Positions 1 through 6,795 of a stretch of 17,911 nucleotides of DNA are shown here, one piece after another. The first letter of the stretch is position 1. Each line of letters opens with the position of its first letter. The notes beneath the pieces were generated by a model. It did no database searches. It was not told where the DNA came from and saw only the letters and a program-made list of their open reading frames with translations. The position numbers and the translations under genes were made by a program. The stretch spans positions 1 to 17,911 of the forward strand of contig JASLEM010000331.1 in NCBI GenBank assembly GCA_030151165.1. The letters are read 5' to 3'. Source of the stretch: Burkholderiaceae bacterium (GTDB taxonomy: Bacteria > Pseudomonadota > Gammaproteobacteria > Burkholderiales > Burkholderiaceae).

Positions 1-217
1 AGCTGCAGGCGGCAGTCGACGCTGCCGATGCCCGATGGCGTGCGGCCGCGCGCGACGCCCGCGAGCCTGCCGGCGGGTGCGAACGTCGGCAGCCGGAAGC
101 CGCGCGCTGGCCGCGCGGCTTCCGGCTGCCGACGTTCGCACCCGCCGGCAGGCTCGCGGGCGTCGCGCGCGGCCGCACGCCATCGGGCATCGGCAGCGTC
201 GACTGCCGCCTGCAGCT
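1..217. repeat. Perfect 106-bp inverted repeat with 5-nt centre at window start
   Basis: Bases 1-106 are the exact reverse complement of 112-217; only CTGGC (107-111) is unpaired. I checked bases 1-60 against 158-217 base by base, and the rest through the matching text at both ends of the arm. The repeat begins at the first base given, so the true arm may be longer. The right arm reads in frame into the coding sequence that ends at 584, while the left arm carries the same sequence inverted. A perfect, coding, end-located palindrome is typical of a fold-back read or chimeric contig end. A real hairpin or a hairpin telomere is possible but less likely. Confidence 0.95.
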
Positions 218-584
218 CGGCTCGCCGCGCGACGAGGCCACGGTCGCCCCGTCGCCGCTCGCCGACCCGTTCGCCTACGCCTGGACGATCGCGAAGTGGG
301 CCTACGGCCTCGCCGTCGCCGAACGCGGCCTCGCCTGCTGCGACACCGCGGCGATCCGCGCGCTGTTGAACGGCGAGCGCGACGACGTGTTCGACTTCGT
401 CGGCAACGGCGACCCGCCCGCGCCGCCGGACCGCATCTGGCTGCACGGCGCGACGCTGCACGAACACGCGGGCTGGCTCGTCGTCCGCCTCAACGTGCTC
501 GGATCGGCCGGGATGCCGCCGTACGACGTGGCGATCGGACCGCTGGTCGACAACCCCGCGCGAGCCGGCGGCCATGAGAGATGA
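3..584 (+). CDS. Unrecognised protein, C-terminal part (partial, 5' end unreliable)
   Basis: The frame is open from base 3 to the TGA at 582-584 with no convincing start. Only the part from about base 112 is trustworthy, because 1-106 is an inverted copy of 112-217. The C-terminal 150 or so residues look like real protein: they hold stretches such as DPFAYAWTIAKWAYGLAVAE and HEHAGWLVVRLNVLG, with the codon bias of the neighbours. I see no signal peptide, clear membrane span or catalytic motif, and I do not recognise the family. The gene faces the minus-strand tRNA-Leu, 66 nt away. An internal ATG at 366 would give only 72 residues and lacks an obvious ribosome-binding site, so I read this as the tail of a longer gene. 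Confidence 0.5.
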   Translation: MQAAVDAADARWRAAARDAREPAGGCERRQPEAARWPRGFRLPTFAPAGRLAGVARGRTPSGIGSVDCRLQLGSPRDEATVAPSPLADPFAYAWTIAKWAYGLAVAERGLACCDTAAIRALLNGERDDVFDFVGNGDPPAPPDRIWLHGATLHEHAGWLVVRLNVLGSAGMPPYDVAIGPLVDNPARAGGHER

Positions 585-624
585 GCCGCCACGCGCGCGC
601 CGGGTGGATCGATGCCGGGTTGCC

Positions 625-652
625 AAAGAAAAACGTTCACGAGCCAGTCGTG
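625..652 (-). terminator. Candidate intrinsic terminator of tRNA-Leu
   Basis: Read on the minus strand, CACGA-CTGGC-TCGTG (652-638) is a perfect 5-bp stem followed by AACGTTTTTCTTT (637-625). The stem uses two bases of the encoded CCA end of the tRNA (651-653), so hairpin and mature 3' end overlap. The stem is short, and the U-rich tract starts three to four bases after it, so this is a moderate call. Confidence 0.45.
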
Positions 653-742
653 GTGCCCCGGATCGGGATCGAACCGATACGCCGCGATCAAGCAAGCAGC
701 AGATTTTAAGTCTGCGGTGTCTACCAATTTCACCACCGGGGC
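651..742 (-). tRNA. tRNA-Leu (anticodon UAA)
   Basis: Read on the minus strand the gene starts GCCCCGG (742-736) and ends CCGGGGC plus discriminator A and an encoded CCA (651-653), giving a perfect 7-bp acceptor stem. The anticodon arm is GCAGA-CTTAAAA-TCTGC, which puts anticodon TAA at 708-706. The T arm contains GGTTCGATCCC-like sequence (about 668-678). The 92-nt length with a long variable arm fits a class II leucine tRNA. No other tRNA is adjacent. Confidence 0.96.
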
Positions 743-902
743 CCGCGCGCATTGTCGCAGCACGCCCGACGGCGGGCCGCCACCCGCGAGGTGTAGGACA
801 ACGCCGCGTCCTGCGGCCGCGTCACGTTTCTACACACTCCGTTCAGCTCGCGCCGCTACCTTTCCCGTCACCGGATGAGTTCGTCCGATGCCAGGAGAAG
901 AC

Positions 903-1412
903 ATGAACGATCGACTGAAGCACATCCTCGCACTGGCCGCGGCCGCGATGGTCGCGGGGGCCTCGGGCGCGGCCTTCGCGCAGCAGCACGAAGAACACGG
1001 CGCGCCGCCACCGCACGAGGAGCACGGCGGCCCGCCGCACGGCCCCGCCGGGCATCCGGCCGAGCCGCACCCGGGCCCGAGCGGCTACCAGCGGCCCGCC
1101 GCGCCGCAGGGCTGGGACGCGCGCCCGAAGACGTTCGACCGCGCGACCTACCAGCACAACTTCCAGGCCGCGCGCAGCTACAAGATCGGGCCGTACCACC
1201 GTCCGCCGGGCTGGACGACGCGCCGCTGGGGCTACGGCGACCACCTGCCGCGCGGCTACTACACGTCGCAGTACCTGCTGGCCGACTACTGGCTGTTCGG
1301 CCTCGAGGTGCCGCCGGTCGACTACGAGTGGGTGCGGGTCGGCGACGACGCCCTGCTGATCAACACCGCCAACGGCGAAGTGCTGCAGGCCGAGTACGGC
1401 GTGTTCGGCTGA
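903..1412 (+). CDS. RcnB-family periplasmic protein
   Basis: The 169-residue product has a Sec signal peptide (about residues 1-26, likely cut after AFA). A low-complexity His/Pro/Glu/Gly-rich segment follows (about 27-65, repeated HEEHG and PPH motifs). The C-terminal domain contains YKIGPYHRPPGW, RRWGYGDHLP, YLLADYWLFGL and YEWVRVGDDALLI, which match the RcnB family. In E. coli, RcnB is a periplasmic protein that modulates nickel/cobalt efflux with RcnA. No RcnA-like efflux gene is in this window, so a metal role here is inference; the His-rich linker is compatible with it. ATG 903 is chosen over the in-frame ATG 888 because AGGAGA lies 5-10 bases before 903 and because the signal peptide then starts correctly. 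The gene stands alone and converges on the permease gene. Confidence 0.85.
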   Translation: MNDRLKHILALAAAAMVAGASGAAFAQQHEEHGAPPPHEEHGGPPHGPAGHPAEPHPGPSGYQRPAAPQGWDARPKTFDRATYQHNFQAARSYKIGPYHRPPGWTTRRWGYGDHLPRGYYTSQYLLADYWLFGLEVPPVDYEWVRVGDDALLINTANGEVLQAEYGVFG

Positions 1413-1433
1413 GCCGCCGATCACGCGTTCGCG

Positions 1434-1477
1434 GCCGCCCCGCCGATGTCGCCTCCGGGCGATGCCGGCGGGGCGGC
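1434..1477. terminator. Strong bidirectional hairpin between convergent genes
   Basis: GCCGCCCCGCCG (1434-1445) pairs perfectly with CGGCGGGGCGGC (1466-1477). Nested inside is a second stem, TCGCC-TCCG-GGCGA (1449-1462). It lies 21 nt after the RcnB-like stop and 34 nt after the permease stop on the other strand, the expected place for a shared terminator. There is no T-run on either side, so termination efficiency is uncertain. Confidence 0.65.
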
Positions 1478-1511
1478 TCGCATCGGGCGGCCGTGGCGTG
1501 CGCCTCGCCCC

Positions 1512-2437
1512 TCAGCGCATCACCGCGATGCAGGCGGAGATCGTGACGAGCGACAGCGCCGTCGTGACGAACATGATGCGCGACGCGCGCGCCACGTCGC
1601 GGCCGTAGAACTCCGCGAGCATGAACGGCCCGGTGCCGGTGGGCAGCGCGCTGAGCAGCACCGCCGTGTCTCCCAGGTGCGCGGCAGGTCGAACAGCCAG
1701 AACGCCAGCGCGGCGCAGATCGCCGGCTGCAGCACCAGTTTCGCGACGACGACCGGCGCGATCGACTGCGCCTGCCCCGGCGGCGCGGGCTCGGCCAGCA
1801 ATGCGCCGATCGACACCAGCGCGCACGGCCCCGCCGCGCCGGCCAGCAGCTCCAGCACACGATGCGGCGCCTCGGGCATCGCGAGGCCGCCGGCCGACCA
1901 CGCGACACCCGCCGCCGTCGCCACCACCAGCGGATTGCGTGCGACGGCCCGCACGGCCTTGCGCAGCGACGCCAGCGGCGACGCGCCCGTGCCGCCGCCG
2001 ATCTCGAGCAGCACGATGCCGAGCGCGAACAGCAGGACGGCCGTGAGCAGCGTCGCGATCGTCGCGGGGATCAGCGCGTCCTTGCCGAGCAGCAGCACGC
2101 TGAGCGGGATGCCGATGAAGCCGGAGTTCGCGTAGGTCGCGCCGAAGCCGTCGAGGCAGCGGTCGACGAACGCGCGCGAGCGCGGCAGCCACCACAGCAC
2201 GCCGAGGAAGGGCACGATCATCGCGACGGTGTACGAGACCACGAACCGCGGCTGCCACAGCTGGCGCAGCGACGCGCCGGCGATCGCCTCGAACAGCAGC
2301 GACGGCAGCGCGAGCCAAACGACGAAGAGGGTCAACTCGCGCGCCGCGCCGGCGCCGAGCAGCTGGCGACGCCGGCACAGCCAGCCGAGGCCGATCAGCG
2401 CGATCAAGGGGAAGAAGCTGTCGACGATGGCGTTCAT
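1512..2437 (-). pseudogene. AEC (auxin efflux carrier) family permease, one frameshift
   Basis: From ATG 2437 the reading frame begins MNAIVDSFFPLIALIGLGWL and gives a hydrophobic permease with about ten predicted membrane segments and AEC hallmarks such as GATYANSGFIGIPL. After FWLFDLPRT (about 1680) this frame becomes Arg/Ser-rich and ends at 1520. The neighbouring frame supplies the missing tail: LGDTAVLLSALPTGTGPFML and then a final membrane helix ending at 1512. One base lost in the C pair at about 1676-1678 explains this; restoring it gives 308 residues, the usual AEC length. AEC proteins are inner-membrane carriers, often for organic acids such as malate; the substrate cannot be read here. 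I cannot tell a sequencing error from a true mutation. The rest of the gene shows no decay, which favours an error or a very recent event. Confidence 0.8.
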
Positions 2438-2847
2438 GCAGGCAGGAAGGCGCTGCCGCCGCGCGCGTGCGCGGCCGGGCTTGCGGATGCGGGGAAGCCG
2501 ACAGCGTAACCGGCCGGCGAAAGATTGCGCGGCAGCTGTCCAGAATGTGGACTTGTTCCTCCAGGCTCCCGCATTGGCAGTCCGGCGGCGTGCGCCGGTG
2601 CGGCCAAGCTGCAATAATCGCGGGTTTTCCCGAATCGTCGAGTTGGCCGAGCAAAAGCCCGGCCGCGCGACGCCGATCTCGCCCTCTGGCGACGACGGCG
2701 CGTGCACTGCGAACGCTCGATGAGTCGGCTCCACCGGGACACCGGCACGACGCGATCGATCGATGCCCTTCGGTCGGCAGCCCTCCATCACCGACATCAC
2801 CGGGTCGACCTCGCGCCCTCCTCCACTTTCGCCTGCCCGCTCCGTCC
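2438..2847. promoter_or_regulatory. 410-bp divergent intergenic region (permease / pstS)
   Basis: I find no convincing gene here. It holds an inverted repeat GTCCA-GAATG-TGGAC (2539-2553), a possible operator. It also has a sigma-70-like minus-10 element in CAATAATCGCGGG (about 2612-2624), in the style of Burkholderia promoters and directed toward pstS, and a small hairpin CGGG-TTTT-CCCG (2621-2632). If that minus-10 is used, pstS has a leader of about 220 nt. The 80 bases before pstS are pyrimidine-rich and have no Shine-Dalgarno sequence. I found no good Pho box. Confidence 0.4.
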
Positions 2848-3930
2848 ATGACTCACTCGCTCAAGATCTCCTTCGCCGCACTCGCCGCGGCCCTGCTCAC
2901 CATCGCCGCGCCGCAGGCCGGCGCCGCCAACGAGACGATCAGCGGCGCGGGCTCGTCCGCTGCGGCGCCCGTCTATCGCATCTGGGCCGCCGAATACGCG
3001 AAGAGCCAGGGCGCCAACGGCATCGTGTACGACCCGGTCGGCTCGGGCGCGGGCATGTCCAAGATCGGCAAGCACGAGGTCGACTTCGGCGCGTCCGACG
3101 TCATCGGCAGCGCCGCCGACCTGAAGAAGAACGACCTCGTCATGTTCCCGACGGTGATCACCGGCGTCGTGCCGGTCGTCAACCTGCCCAAGGTCGGCCC
3201 GAACCAGCTGCACCTCACGGGCGACGTGCTGGCGCGCATCTTCCTCGGCCAGGTCACGCAGTGGGACGCGCCGGAGATCAAGGCGCTGAACCCGGACGTG
3301 AAGCTGCCGAACCACCCGATCCACCTCGTCGCGCGCGCCGACGGCTCGGGCACGACGTACCACTTCTCCGACTACCTGTCGCGCACCAGCCCGGCATGGA
3401 AGGCGAAGTACGGCGTCGCGAACCACTTCGAGTGGCCGGCCGGCACGGTGACGGTCAAGGGCAGCGGCGAGATCGCGAAGACGGTGAAGGCGACGCCGGA
3501 ATCGATCTCGTACATCGACTACAACTACATGGTCGACGACGAGCTCACCGCCGTCGCGATGAAGAATTCGGCCGGCGTGTTCGTCGAGGCGAGCGTCGAG
3601 TCCTTCCACGAAGCCGTCATGCACAGCACGTGGTACACGGACGGCGACTTCTCGACCGAGATCAACGACCTGCCCGGCGCCAAGACCTGGCCGATCACGA
3701 TGGGCACCTACATCGCGATCCCGCGCGTCGCGCCGCAGGGCGCCAAGACCGAAGGCGCGCTGCGCTTCGTCACCTGGGCCTACCTGCACGGCGACGCGCT
3801 CGCGCGCCAGGCCAAGTTCGTGCCGCTGCCCGAGAAGGTGCAGGCGAGCGCGTATCGCGAGATCTCGAAGGTCTCGAACGCGCAGGGCATCTCGCTCGGC
3901 GCGAAGCTGATGGGCAACCTCGTCAACTGA
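2848..3930 (+). CDS. pstS: Phosphate ABC transporter substrate-binding protein PstS
   Basis: The 360-residue product starts with a Sec signal peptide (about 1-27, AGAA before NETISGAG). It carries the PstS phosphate-site elements: SGAGSS (32-37), a second SGAGMS (66-71), SD at 83-84 and R-A-DGSGTT (163-170). Length and motif order match E. coli PstS. It would bind inorganic phosphate in the periplasm and deliver it to PstCAB. It is an orphan: no pstC, pstA, pstB, phoU or phoBR is nearby, so it is either a second copy or its partners lie elsewhere. ATG 2848 is chosen because the signal peptide begins there; the frame is open further upstream, but that stretch is not protein-like. No clear ribosome-binding site precedes the ATG, which is unusual for an abundant binding protein. 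Confidence 0.93.
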   Translation: MTHSLKISFAALAAALLTIAAPQAGAANETISGAGSSAAAPVYRIWAAEYAKSQGANGIVYDPVGSGAGMSKIGKHEVDFGASDVIGSAADLKKNDLVMFPTVITGVVPVVNLPKVGPNQLHLTGDVLARIFLGQVTQWDAPEIKALNPDVKLPNHPIHLVARADGSGTTYHFSDYLSRTSPAWKAKYGVANHFEWPAGTVTVKGSGEIAKTVKATPESISYIDYNYMVDDELTAVAMKNSAGVFVEASVESFHEAVMHSTWYTDGDFSTEINDLPGAKTWPITMGTYIAIPRVAPQGAKTEGALRFVTWAYLHGDALARQAKFVPLPEKVQASAYREISKVSNAQGISLGAKLMGNLVN

Positions 3931-3939
3931 GGCCGGCCA

Positions 3940-3958
3940 GGGCGGCGGGAGGCCGCCC
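3940..3958. terminator. Hairpin between pstS and the H1-like gene
   Basis: GGGCGGC (3940-3946) pairs with GCCGCCC (3952-3958) around a GGGAG loop, centred in the 39-nt gap between two convergent stop codons. There is no T-run, so it is called from position and stem strength alone. Confidence 0.5.
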
Positions 3959-3969
3959 GGCGACGGGCC

Positions 3970-4482
3970 TCAGTCGCCCGACTTCGGACGGCCCGTCTTC
4001 AGCGTCGGCACCGCCTTCACGGCGGCCAGGAAGGCGCGGTCGGACATCCCCGCCAGCGCGCGCACGCCGGCGCGCAGCAGCTCGCTCTTGCGCACATGCT
4101 GCTCCAGGCCCAGCGCGCGCGTCTTCAGCGCGGCGAGCGCCTCGTACTCGTCCTTCGGGATGGTGAAGCTGTCGCGCACGAGCTTGGCCTTGGCGGGCTT
4201 CGCGGCTTTCGCGGGCTTGTCGGACTTCACCGGCTTGGCGGCCTTGACGGGCTTGACGGGTTTCACGGCCTTCGCCGGCTTGTCCGCCTTCGCGGCCTTC
4301 GCCGCAGCCGCCGCGGGAGCCACCTTCGTCGCGGCGCGGCGAGCCACCGGCGCCGCCGTCTTCTTCACGGCCGCTTTCCTCGCTGCCGGCTTTCTTGCGA
4401 CCGCCTTCTTCGCGACGGCTTTCTTCGCGGGGGCCTTCGGCGCGTCGGTGTCGGTCGCGACAACCGCCTGATCCTGGGTCAT
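3970..4482 (-). CDS. Histone H1-like/AlgP-like Lys-Pro-Ala protein with RHH-like C-terminus
   Basis: The 170-residue product has a long basic low-complexity tail (about 16-100) built from KKAVAKK, KPAARKAA and KPAKAVKPVK-type repeats, like eukaryotic histone H1 and Pseudomonas AlgP. After residue 100 comes an ordered domain: strand DSFTIPK, a helix (EYEALAALKTRALGL) and a second helix with KSELLRAGVRAL (132-143). This strand-helix-helix order with K-S-E-x-x-R resembles ribbon-helix-helix DNA-binding proteins. A nucleoid-associated or DNA-condensing role is likely; the RHH reading is inference. AGGAGA lies six to seven bases before ATG 4482. The upstream DNA (4501-4535) is unusually AT-rich for this window and contains TATACT (minus strand), a plausible minus-10. 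The Lys-codon repeats make it prone to length variation between strains. Confidence 0.82.
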   Translation of the reverse strand: MTQDQAVVATDTDAPKAPAKKAVAKKAVARKPAARKAAVKKTAAPVARRAATKVAPAAAAAKAAKADKPAKAVKPVKPVKAAKPVKSDKPAKAAKPAKAKLVRDSFTIPKDEYEALAALKTRALGLEQHVRKSELLRAGVRALAGMSDRAFLAAVKAVPTLKTGRPKSGD

Positions 4483-4614
4483 GGAATTCTCCTGCTGGGT
4501 ATCGATATAAACAGTATATATCGTTTGCTTCGATACCTCATTTCTGTCATCACGGCGTCACATTCAAGCCGGCAAAAACGGAGGCGCCGCGACGAGGGGA
4601 CGGTCGCGTTCCGC

Positions 4615-4632
4615 ATGTCAGATTTATGACAT
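4615..4632. promoter_or_regulatory. Inverted repeat ATGTCA-N6-TGACAT, possible operator
   Basis: ATGTCA (4615-4620) and TGACAT (4627-4632) are perfect inverted halves around GATTTA, in the 273-bp gap between the divergent H1-like and chemoreceptor genes. The spacing suits a dimeric regulator on one DNA face. No regulator gene is adjacent, so which protein binds is unknown. Confidence 0.4.
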
Positions 4633-4692
4633 CCCGCAGCGCAACAAATACTCGAACGCCGTCGTTTTCACAATCGAGATCGACCGTGCGAT

Positions 4693-4744
4693 GCCGATAC
4701 TTTCCGACGATGGGGCGTCTTTTTCGACGCCTCGAAACCATCGT
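4693..4744 (+). promoter_or_regulatory. Sigma-28-like minus-10 and 5' leader hairpin of the chemoreceptor gene
   Basis: GCCGATAC (4693-4700) matches 7 of 8 bases of the flagellar sigma-28 minus-10 (GCCGATAA); the minus-35 side matches poorly (about 4 of 8). Starting at about the expected first transcribed base is a nested hairpin. Its outer stem is ACGATGG (4707-4713) with CCATCGT (4738-4744), and its inner stem is GGCGTC (4714-4719) with GACGCC (4726-4731). A six-base bulge, TCGAAA, lies on the 3' side. The hairpin ends 11 nt before the ATG, so it could mask the weak ribosome-binding region. Confidence 0.4.
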
Positions 4745-4755
4745 GAGCTGACGAC

Positions 4756-6675
4756 ATGTCCAACCTTTCGACGCGCCGCGCCCTGTCCGTGCGTTCGCGC
4801 CTGATGATCGTGGCCGGCCTCTGCGCCCTGCTGGCCGCGCTTCCCACCACCTTGCTCGCCGTGCGCTACCTCGGCGACTACTCCGGCGTCGAGCACGAGG
4901 CCGCCTCGCTCGGCAGCCAGCGCGACTGGCAGGCCGTCGTCGAGGCGATCGACGCGCACCAGGTCCAGGCCGCCGCCACGCGCGTGAAGCCCGAGGCCGA
5001 GGCCGCGCGCCAGCAGGCGGCCGCGAACGTCGACCGGAACTTCGCGACGCTGCGCCAGGCGCTCGTCGCCGACCACGCGTCCGCGCAGCGCCTGCAGGCC
5101 GTCGACCGCCTCCAGGGCGAGTTCGACCAGGTCGCCGCGGCCGCCGCGAAGAAGGAGCTGCAGCCGCCGCAGCTCATCGCGAAGGACCAGTCGATCGAGA
5201 TGGGCGTGTTCGCCGAGATCGAGGCGCTGAGCGCCGACGCCGGGCTCGAGGTCGACCCCGAGCCCGCCGCCCACTACGCGATCCACGCCGGCCTGCAGGT
5301 CGCGCCGCGCGTGAGCAGCGCGCTGTCGGAGCTGAGCTCGATCGCCGGCGCCGTCGCGATCGACGACATCGCGCTCGTCTCCGCCGCGACCGCGCGCTAC
5401 CACGCGCAGGCCGAGGCGCTGCGCGTCGACCTCACCGAGGCGTCGCGCGGCGACACGCACCTGCAGTCGCAGATCGGCCCGGTGCTCGAGCAGCTCGAGA
5501 CGCAACGCAAGATGGTCGACGGCACGCTCGCGGCCGCGGCGGCGGACGTCAACTTCCCGCTCGACAAGATGAGCCAGACACTGGCCGACGCCACGAAGCT
5601 GCAGGCGCAGCTTTCGCAGCGCGTGTTCGAGTTCGTCGGCCAGGGCCTGCAGGCGCGCAGCGCGACGCTGCGGCTGCGCGCGCTGGGCGTGCTGGCCGCG
5701 GTGGCGATCGGCCTGCTGGGCGTCGCGGCGGTGCTGTGGCGCACGGTCGGCAACATCCTGCGCTCGGTGCACCGCGTGGTCGAGACAACCGAGCGCATCG
5801 CCGCCGGCGACCTCACGCGCCCGGTGCCCGAGAACCGCGGTGACGAGCTGGGCCGCATCCTGTCGGCGATCGCTCTGATGCAGCAGCGGCTGCGCGACCT
5901 CGTCTCGCAGATCCATTCGTCGTCCACGCAGATCACGCACGCGGCCGCCGAGATCGCGTCGGGCAACCAGGACCTGAGCCAGCGCACCGAGAGCACCGCG
6001 GCGAGCCTGCAGGAGACGGCCAACGACATGGAGCGCTTCGCCGACGCCGCGCGCGAGGGCGCCGTGTCCGCGAACGAGGCGAGCGCGCTCGTGCAGCAGG
6101 CGTCGGCCGCGGCGGCCAGCGGCGGCCACGTCGTCACGCAGGTCGTCGAGACGATGCAGGGCATCCACGGCAGCTCGCAGCGCATCGCCGAGATCACGGG
6201 CGTCATCGACGGCATCGCGTTCCAGACCAACATCCTCGCGCTCAACGCCGCGGTGGAGGCGGCGCGCGCGGGCGATCACGGGCGCGGCTTCGCGGTGGTC
6301 GCCAGCGAGGTGCGCTCGCTCGCGCAGCGCTCGGCCCAGGCTGCGCGCGAGATCAAGTCGCTGATCCAGACGTCCGTCGAGCGCATCGCCGACGGCAGCC
6401 GGCTCGCGAGCGACGCGGGCAGCGCGATGCAGGACATCGTCGGCCGCATCGACGACGCGACGCGGCGCATGTCGGACGTCGCGGCCGGCGTGGAGACGCA
6501 GTACGACAACATCGGCCGCATGCGCGGCGCGATCGACCGCCTCGACGGCATCACGCAGCAGAACGCCGCGCTGGTGGAGCAGTCGGCCGCCGCGGCCGAA
6601 TCGCTGCGCGACCAGGCCGACCAGATGCACGGGCTCGTGGGCGTGTTCCGCGTGTCCGGCGACCTGGCCGCCTGA
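4756..6675 (+). CDS. Methyl-accepting chemotaxis protein
   Basis: The 639-residue product has a first membrane helix at about 14-36 and an alpha-helical, Ala/Gln-rich periplasmic region of about 270 residues. A second helix (about 311-331) precedes a HAMP domain (about 332-384, including ERIAAGDLTRPVPE and DELGRI). The cytoplasmic signalling domain contains the chemoreceptor hairpin IDGIAFQTNILALNAAVEAA, then GRGFAVVASEVRSLAQRSA (about 483-530). These contact CheA and CheW; EIASGNQDLSQRTES is a typical methylation-helix segment. There is no C-terminal NWETF-like CheR tether. The ligand is not readable from sequence; the sensor region does not look like a PAS or Cache fold and may be a four-helix bundle. 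It is monocistronic, with no che genes nearby. The Shine-Dalgarno sequence before ATG 4756 is weak and borders the leader hairpin. Confidence 0.95.
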   Translation: MSNLSTRRALSVRSRLMIVAGLCALLAALPTTLLAVRYLGDYSGVEHEAASLGSQRDWQAVVEAIDAHQVQAAATRVKPEAEAARQQAAANVDRNFATLRQALVADHASAQRLQAVDRLQGEFDQVAAAAAKKELQPPQLIAKDQSIEMGVFAEIEALSADAGLEVDPEPAAHYAIHAGLQVAPRVSSALSELSSIAGAVAIDDIALVSAATARYHAQAEALRVDLTEASRGDTHLQSQIGPVLEQLETQRKMVDGTLAAAAADVNFPLDKMSQTLADATKLQAQLSQRVFEFVGQGLQARSATLRLRALGVLAAVAIGLLGVAAVLWRTVGNILRSVHRVVETTERIAAGDLTRPVPENRGDELGRILSAIALMQQRLRDLVSQIHSSSTQITHAAAEIASGNQDLSQRTESTAASLQETANDMERFADAAREGAVSANEASALVQQASAAAASGGHVVTQVVETMQGIHGSSQRIAEITGVIDGIAFQTNILALNAAVEAARAGDHGRGFAVVASEVRSLAQRSAQAAREIKSLIQTSVERIADGSRLASDAGSAMQDIVGRIDDATRRMSDVAAGVETQYDNIGRMRGAIDRLDGITQQNAALVEQSAAAAESLRDQADQMHGLVGVFRVSGDLAA

Positions 6676-6760
6676 AACCGGTGCCGCTTCGTGCAGCAAC
6701 GCAGGCGCAACCCGCATGGATCAAGGGCCCGAGCCAGTTGCGGCCGACTTGTCCACAGCC

Positions 6761-6783
6761 TTGTCCCCGCCTGCGGGGGACAA
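6761..6783. terminator. Hairpin between convergent chemoreceptor and small-protein genes
   Basis: TTGTCCCC (6761-6768) pairs with GGGGACAA (6776-6783) across a seven-base loop; with one bulged G the stem extends to ten pairs. It lies 85 nt after the chemoreceptor stop and 12 nt beyond the stop of the minus-strand gene, so it could end both transcripts. It has no T-run. Confidence 0.45.
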
Positions 6784-6795
6784 CCCCGGAATCGC

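Noticed and set aside
791..835. Distant inverted hexamers GTGTAG and CTACAC before the RcnB-like gene
   Set aside because: Short arms separated by 33 nt; readily expected by chance, with no accompanying promoter I could place.
2539..2557. Possible Pho box before pstS (CTGTCCA-N4-GTGGACT)
   Set aside because: Only the first seven-mer resembles CTGTCAT; the second matches three of seven. The symmetrical GTCCA-N5-TGGAC is the better description.
4624..6717. A 697-codon minus-strand frame across the chemoreceptor gene
   Set aside because: Arg/Leu/Val/His-rich without recognisable motifs; it is the shadow of the chemoreceptor gene.
6749..6758. DnaA-box-like TTGTCCACA near the chemoreceptor end
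   Set aside because: A single near-match without clustered boxes, AT-rich unwinding region or dnaA/parAB genes; it lies beside a terminator-like hairpin.
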